The notes under the pieces were generated by a model. That model had not been told where the DNA came from and ran no database searches. It saw only the letters and a program-made list of their open reading frames with translations. From JAKAWQ01 sp963840545 (GTDB taxonomy: Bacteria; Pseudomonadota; Alphaproteobacteria; Acetobacterales; Acetobacteraceae), in assembly GCA_963840545.1 (NCBI GenBank), contig CAWIZE010000014.1, positions 32,427 to 96,426 of the forward strand: 64,000 bases of DNA, in the 5' to 3' direction. A program made the position numbers and the translations under genes. The first letter of the stretch is position 1; every line of letters starts with the position of its first letter. Below, piece by piece: positions 59,872-64,000 of the stretch.

Positions 59872-60592
59872 GGCTGGTCTCCTTGGGTCTTGATGGACAG
59901 CGGGGCGCGCCGTGACGACCTACGCGGGCCGCGGGCGGTGCCGTCGGAATCGGGGCACTCGGTGTTCGGGCTTTCGTGCGTCGCTGTTCCAGGCGATGCC
60001 GCTGGCGGTCGCTCAAAGCGACTGGAGGCGGGCGGGTGTCAGGGTCGAACCCCGCCATCCCCGCGCTCCGGGCCAAGCCCAAGAGTCCAGGGTTGCGGTG
60101 CAACGAAATCCGCGATACCGCGGCGTCGCTTCACGGCCCGCACCTTCCGGCCAGGCCGGAGCGCGGTCACTCATTGTCGATGTTAGCAAATTGAATGCCT
60201 CGAAATGTGCCATTGGGTCAAGCGACTTCGTCGGCCGGCTCCGGCACCGCGGCTGCCCAGGGCGGGGACCATGACCCACGGAAGAGGCGACCGGGGGAGA
60301 TTGAAGCGGCTGCCGGTCGAGCTCCGACCCCTTGCCGGGAGCGCAGCTTCACCTGAAATTGTCTTGTCATCCACCATGTTCGACAACACCATAGGCTGCC
60401 GACCCAAGGCTCGGACCTGCCCGAAGATCTCCCTCACCCGCGTGACCGCACCCATCGACCGGACCCGGCCCCACACCGGGGTCTCGCAAGCCTCACCTGC
60501 GCCCAAGCCTCACCTGCGCCAGTGTGCCGCGCCATCCCCTCCAAGCGCGCCTTCGATCAGCCTGAGTGCGCTCCGGCGCACCCCACGGAGCC
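59872..60592. other. Non-coding stretch with a 17-bp duplication
   Basis: 721 bases without a convincing gene between the phage-like pair and the GT8 gene; they are divergent, so both promoters should be here. Present: a tandem 17-bp duplication (60487-60520) and, around 60180-60215, an AT-richer patch (GTTAGCAAATTGAATGCCTCG). I found no prophage integrase or repressor. Confidence 0.5.
60487..60520. repeat. 17-bp tandem duplication
   Basis: CAAGCCTCACCTGCGCC occurs twice in direct tandem (60487-60503, 60504-60520) in the leader of the GT8 gene. Confidence 0.9.
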
Positions 60593-61522
60593 ATGATGGC
60601 CAGCCGTACGGACGTGCAGCTTCTCCTCTGTTCCAACGCGCTCTATCTCCAGCATGTCGCGGTCTGCCTGACCTCCCTGCTGGCGAACAACGCGGACCTC
60701 TTCTTCGATATCGTGGTGGTGGCGCGGACCGGGGACGCCTTGAACGAAGAGAAGTTGCGCCGCTCCCTGGGGCTCTTCCCGCACCATCGGTTGCGATTCC
60801 GGCAGTTCTCTCCGCCCGAAGACCGTCTCCTGCCGCTCAATCCCCGCGCCCACTACACGCCGGACATTTGGACCAGGCTATGGGTCGAAAGATTTTTCGA
60901 CCCAGACACCGATCGGGTGCTGTACCTGGATAGCGATATCGTCGTCGTCGGAAGCCTGGCACCGCTGTGGAACGCCGATCTGCACGGCGCCCTGCTCGGA
61001 GCGGTCGACATTCCGGGCTCCCAGCGGGGCATTGAGAATCTCGGCCTATGCAGCGAGGACGGCTACTTCAATTCGGGCGTCCTGCTGATCGATCTCGCGC
61101 AGTGGCGCCGCACCCGTGCCCTGGAAGCGGTGCTCGATTATGTTTCCGCCAATCACGAGTGCCTGCGCGATCCCGACCAGGATGCATTGAACGCCTGCTT
61201 CTATGCTCGCAGGAAGCGACTTGAATATAAATGGAATGCCATCTGGCCGTTCTTTCGCGAACCGCTCGCGCTTCCGCTGCCACGCGGGGAGATCGAGGCT
61301 GTCCGCCGCGACGTGCGGGTCATCCACTTCAATGGCTGGTCGAAACCATGGAGCTACCTCAGTCCTCACCCACGAAAGGCCGAGTACGAGAAATATCTCC
61401 GGATGACCGAATGGCGAGATTTCATCCCACCCGATCGGACAATGAAGAACAGGTTGCGCAAGGCAGCCTCGGTTGTCCTGCCCGCGAGAGTAAAGAGCCT
61501 TCTTAGGTCGTTCTTCTCATAG
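60593..61522 (+). CDS. Glycosyltransferase family 8 protein
   Basis: About 309 residues. The nucleotide-sugar and metal motif is 'RVLYLDSDIVVVGSLAPL' (Asp113-Ser-Asp115), with 'CSNALYLQHVAVCLTSLLAN' before it and 'SEDGYFNSGVLLIDLAQWRR', 'DQDALNACFYARRKRLEYKW' and 'VRVIHFNGWSKPWSYLSPHP' after it. All are typical GT8 (retaining, LPS galactosyl/glucosyl) blocks. A basic C-terminal tail ('MKNRLRKAASVVLPARVKSL') may touch the membrane. ACGGAG lies upstream of the tandem ATGATG at 60593. Confidence 0.9.
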   Translation: MMASRTDVQLLLCSNALYLQHVAVCLTSLLANNADLFFDIVVVARTGDALNEEKLRRSLGLFPHHRLRFRQFSPPEDRLLPLNPRAHYTPDIWTRLWVERFFDPDTDRVLYLDSDIVVVGSLAPLWNADLHGALLGAVDIPGSQRGIENLGLCSEDGYFNSGVLLIDLAQWRRTRALEAVLDYVSANHECLRDPDQDALNACFYARRKRLEYKWNAIWPFFREPLALPLPRGEIEAVRRDVRVIHFNGWSKPWSYLSPHPRKAEYEKYLRMTEWRDFIPPDRTMKNRLRKAASVVLPARVKSLLRSFFS

Positions 61523-61592
61523 GTGCCGGGCGGTAAAAGTGGATGGAACCCGGATGGATCGCCTATCATTGCATCTCTTCAACAGCGCCATC

Positions 61593-62369
61593 TCAATTCT
61601 TCAGCCCGGCGGCAACCGCCAATATTTTGCCCTGCTCATCCGCCGTCGCGGCCATGCGCTTGAAGGCCCACGCAATCATTCTCATTTTCCACCAATCGAA
61701 GAAGGACCCCCAATCAGCTAAAGAATCGACCCTCAGGACCTGGAAACCGACCTCGCCCAACGCCTTGAGCAAGAGCCACCTTGAGATTGGTGTGATATGA
61801 CCGACTCCATTGTAATATTCGTCCGAAAACATCCAAAAAGTTCCCGTTCGAACATAATAAGCTTTGGCCATCGGGCTATCAATATTGGGTGTCGTGATAA
61901 ATATCTTCCCACTATCTTTCAATAGTTTTCTGCACTGAAGAAGGAAATGACGCGGGTTGTCCAAATGCTCAATTATCTCGGTCGCGGAGATTGCGTCAAA
62001 TTTTCCAGGGATCGTCTCAGAGAAGTCGGAATTTAGGTCAACAGGGAAGAAGGGGATTTGTCCATGAAGCTTAAAACTCTCCGACAACGCATCGCACCCC
62101 GTCGGGGAGAACCCGCTATCGGATAGCCGCGCGCAAAGTGCGCCACTCCCACACCCTACGTCAAGAATTTCACTGCCTGATGGAAGATATGCCAGAGCGT
62201 ACTCCGCTATCTTCTCGTGAAGGCTGGCATCAATACCCACAATCTCGAGGCCACGGTATTGGGCCGCCGGCAATCCGGACGATTGATTGGCGCGTGTGTA
62301 CCGATTTACACCTCGCACACGCTTCCTGAGCTCGCCATCTATCACCGGCTGGCTATCCAACTCAGCCAC
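61593..62369 (-). CDS. SAM-dependent methyltransferase, atypical base composition
   Basis: A 258-residue class I methyltransferase of the UbiG/Coq3-like layout. Motif I 'LPSGSEILDVGCGSGALCAR', 'GFSPTGCDALSESFKLHGQI', motif II 'KFDAISATEIIEHLDNPRHF' and 'KIFITTPNIDSPMAKAYYVR'. Codons end in A or T far more often than in all neighbours, so the gene looks recently acquired. It converges with the GT8 gene. Such enzymes often methylate terminal sugars in O-antigen clusters. Confidence 0.88.
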   Translation of the reverse strand: MAELDSQPVIDGELRKRVRGVNRYTRANQSSGLPAAQYRGLEIVGIDASLHEKIAEYALAYLPSGSEILDVGCGSGALCARLSDSGFSPTGCDALSESFKLHGQIPFFPVDLNSDFSETIPGKFDAISATEIIEHLDNPRHFLLQCRKLLKDSGKIFITTPNIDSPMAKAYYVRTGTFWMFSDEYYNGVGHITPISRWLLLKALGEVGFQVLRVDSLADWGSFFDWWKMRMIAWAFKRMAATADEQGKILAVAAGLKN

Positions 62370-62672
62370 CTGCCCGCCTCCTCATCCACGGCATTCCATG
62401 AGCGTGTTGAACCTCTCGGGGTACCAACGCAAATGTTCCCGATACACACCTGATCGACGCACGAACGCATCAACAGTAGCCTGTTTCGTCGCCTAATGGA
62501 AAGCGTTGCGTGGCCCATCCGGGGTGCGCACGCTGCCGCTCAATCAGCGGGCAAACCGCTTCCGCCGCCGGTCACCTACCGCACCGGTGCTTGGGCCGGA
62601 TTTCACACGCCCTCGATTCCACGCCGCTCACCCGTGAGCCAGAGACGCTCACGTGCCGCGCTCGGCGCGGCC
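62370..62672. other. Spacer between the methyltransferase and the IS3 element
   Basis: 303 bases without a recognisable gene. Composition rises from AT-richer near the methyltransferase to the usual GC-rich state near the IS. No repeat or hairpin of note. Confidence 0.4.
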
Positions 62673-62711
62673 TGAACCGCCCCGGATTTGCCGGAGGCCG
62701 TTTGGTTTGAG

Positions 62712-63617
62712 TCACGCTGCCATGGCTGGCTCTTGTAGCATAGCGTAGTAGCGTTGTTCGGCTTCTGCCGGCGGGATATTGCCGATGGGCTCCAGCAGCC
62801 GGCGGTGGTTGAACCAGTCCACCCATTCCAGTGTGGCGAACTCGACGGCCTCGAACGACCGCCATGGCCCACGCCGATGGATGACCTCGGCCTTGTAGAG
62901 GCCGTTGATGGTCTCGGCGAGGGCGTTGTCGTAGCTGTCGCCGACGCTGCCCACGGACGGCTCGATACCGGCTTCGGCGAGACGCTCGGTGTATTTGATC
63001 GAGACGTATTGGCTACCCCGGTCGCTATGGTGCACCAGCCTCCCCTGACACCGCGGCCGCCGGTCATGTAGGGCTTGCTCGAGAGCATCGAGCACGAAGC
63101 TCGCATGTGCCGTTCGCGAAACACGCCAGCCGACGATGCGTCGGGCATAGGTATCGATGACAAAGGCGACATAGACGAAGCCCGCCCAGGTCGCGACATA
63201 GGTGAAATCCGCGACCCAGAGCGCATTCGGCCGCGGGGCCTTGAACTGGCGGTTGACGTGGTCCAGCGGGCATGGTGCCGCCTTGTCGCCGATCGTGGTT
63301 CTCACCGGCTTGCCGCGGATAGCACCGTGCACACCCATGGCTTGCATCAGGCGCTCCACGGTGCAGCGGGCGACTTCCTGGCCTTCGCGTTTCAGCTGCC
63401 GCCAAACCTTCCGCACGCCATAAACCTGGAAGTTCTCATCGAACACGCGCGCGATCTCCGGCTCCAGCCTGGCATCGCGCTTGGCCCGTGCCGGTAACCG
63501 CGACGGGTCGGCCCGCCTGGCAGCATGGACGTGATAGGTCGATGGGGCGATCGGCAGCACTTCGCAGATCGGCTCGACCCCATACGCCCCGCGGTGATCG
63601 TCGATGAACGCAATCAT
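62712..63617 (-). CDS. IS3-family transposase orfB (DDE catalytic subunit)
   Basis: 301 residues: a HTH_21-type segment 'DENFQVYGVRKVWRQLKREG' and 'RCTVERLMQAMGVHGAIRGK', then the rve integrase core with 'PNALWVADFTYVATWAGFVY' (first Asp), 'LVHHSDRGSQYVSIKYTERL' (second Asp) and 'DNALAETINGLYKAEVIHRR' (Glu). It starts in the orfA stop (ATGA at 63617-63614). In this family a fused OrfAB made by -1 frameshifting is often the real transposase; an AAAAG run lies just before the overlap. No damage seen. Confidence 0.95.
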   Translation of the reverse strand: MIAFIDDHRGAYGVEPICEVLPIAPSTYHVHAARRADPSRLPARAKRDARLEPEIARVFDENFQVYGVRKVWRQLKREGQEVARCTVERLMQAMGVHGAIRGKPVRTTIGDKAAPCPLDHVNRQFKAPRPNALWVADFTYVATWAGFVYVAFVIDTYARRIVGWRVSRTAHASFVLDALEQALHDRRPRCQGRLVHHSDRGSQYVSIKYTERLAEAGIEPSVGSVGDSYDNALAETINGLYKAEVIHRRGPWRSFEAVEFATLEWVDWFNHRRLLEPIGNIPPAEAEQRYYAMLQEPAMAA

Positions 63618-63943
63618 GGCTTTTGTCGGCGGTCGAGCTCCGCCTGGGCAAAATACGCCGATACCTTGCGCAGGATCTCATTGGCCTGCCGCAGTTCCCG
63701 GTTCTCCCGCTCCAGGGCCTTGAGCCTCGCGGCCATCTCCGTCGTCACCCCGGGCGCCCGTCCGCTGTCACGCTCCGCCTTCTTCAGCCACTCGTTCAGT
63801 GTCTGCCCGGTGCCGCCGACCTTGCCGGCAATCGAGGTGATCGTTGCCCAACGCGACGGGTGCTCCCGCTCGTGATCCAGCACCATCCGAACCGCGCGAT
63901 CACGCACCTCTGGCGAAAACTTGTTCATTGTCTTGCTTGTCAT
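63614..63943 (-). CDS. IS3-family transposase orfA
   Basis: 109 residues: a helix-turn-helix, 'FSPEVRDRAVRMVLDHEREH' and 'GKVGGTGQTLNEWLKKAERD', then a leucine-zipper-like helix ('LKALERENRELRQANEILRK'), as in IS3 OrfA proteins. It binds the inverted repeats and dimerises with OrfAB. The ATG lies 25 bases inside the right inverted repeat. Confidence 0.93.
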   Translation of the reverse strand: MTSKTMNKFSPEVRDRAVRMVLDHEREHPSRWATITSIAGKVGGTGQTLNEWLKKAERDSGRAPGVTTEMAARLKALERENRELRQANEILRKVSAYFAQAELDRRQKP

Positions 63944-64000
63944 CGCTCCACCTTCTCAGGAGTTGGAGCCTCCGGCAAATCCGGGGCGGTTCAGCCGGTG

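Larger units (their letters stand above)
62673..63993 (-). mobile_element. IS3-family insertion sequence, complete
   Basis: 1321 bp bounded by 26-bp perfect terminal inverted repeats (left TGAACCGCCCCGGATTTGCC, continuing to 62698; right its complement, 63968-63993). A GCC triplet flanks both ends (62670-62672 and 63994-63996), matching the 3-bp target duplication of IS3 elements. orfA and orfB are intact and collinear on the minus strand. The copy looks recent and mobile. Confidence 0.95.

Noticed and set aside
60010..60080. Minus-strand GGGGTTCGACCC, similar to a tRNA T loop
   Set aside because: No matching D arm, anticodon arm or acceptor stem can be drawn around it, so it is not a tRNA.

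Overview
The window reads as a chromosomal segment of a high-GC alphaproteobacterium. The gene content (EgtB/EgtD ergothioneine synthesis, XrtA/PrsKRT-type exopolysaccharide locus, CaiB-type CoA-transferases, hydantoinase/oxoprolinase pair, IS481, IS21 and IS3 elements) suggests Acetobacteraceae or a close relative. That placement is inferred from gene families, because no rRNA or ribosomal protein gene is present. I saw no tRNA, rRNA or CRISPR array.

Region 1 (1-4.7 kb) is decaying accessory DNA: the 3' end of a c-type cytochrome gene, internally deleted and frameshifted remnants of a CaiB-type CoA-transferase and a CitE-type lyase, an HD-domain gene, an MFS permease fragment broken by a 13-bp tandem repeat, and two toxin-antitoxin pairs (VapBC-like and MazEF-like). 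The MazE-like antitoxin is preceded by a 17-bp repeat array that copies its start codon. Region 2 (4.8-17.3 kb) is intact metabolism: hydantoinase/oxoprolinase A and B, egtB-egtD, an ATP-grasp protein, an ion/anion permease, an acyl-CoA dehydrogenase coupled to a GH15 enzyme, and an AhpD-like protein. Region 3 (17.3-24 kb) is a second decay zone: IS481 and IS21 remnants that kept their ends and lost their middles, a TauE/SafE permease, an orphan HicB-like antitoxin, the N-terminal half of an MFS permease with an in-frame stop, and small secreted or hypothetical genes. Region 4 (24-27.3 kb) has a dienelactone hydrolase, a VOC protein, an EamA exporter, a membrane-anchored hypothetical protein and a hotdog thioesterase.

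Region 5 (27.3-49 kb) is a complete exosortase A (XrtA) exopolysaccharide locus in two divergent operons around a 507-bp AT-richer control region. The minus operon runs Wza-like exporter, chain-length determinant, CpsD-like kinase, TIGR03016 outer-membrane protein, AAA ATPase, DUF3473 deacetylase, FemAB, glycosyltransferase, exosortase A. The plus operon runs priming sugar transferase, PrsK, PrsR, PrsT, then a Wzy/O-ligase gene and a glycosyltransferase, each carrying a single-base frameshift. Together these would prime, extend, flip, polymerise, deacetylate and export a surface polysaccharide under a two-component, sigma-54-type regulator. No PEP-CTERM substrate is encoded in the window.

Region 6 (49-62.4 kb) is an accessory polysaccharide island: three methyltransferases, a Wzx flippase, a DXD glycosyltransferase-like protein, a GT8 enzyme and two large homologous proteins. 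One of these has a signal peptide and is coupled to the flippase. The other sits behind a phage-tail-like gene and carries phage-type modules. This pair is the best candidate for an undescribed system. The window closes with an intact IS3-family element (62673-63993) with 26-bp inverted repeats and a 3-bp target duplication.

Short tandem duplications (units of 6-17 bp) recur across the window. Inside intact genes the units are multiples of three; outside them most are not.
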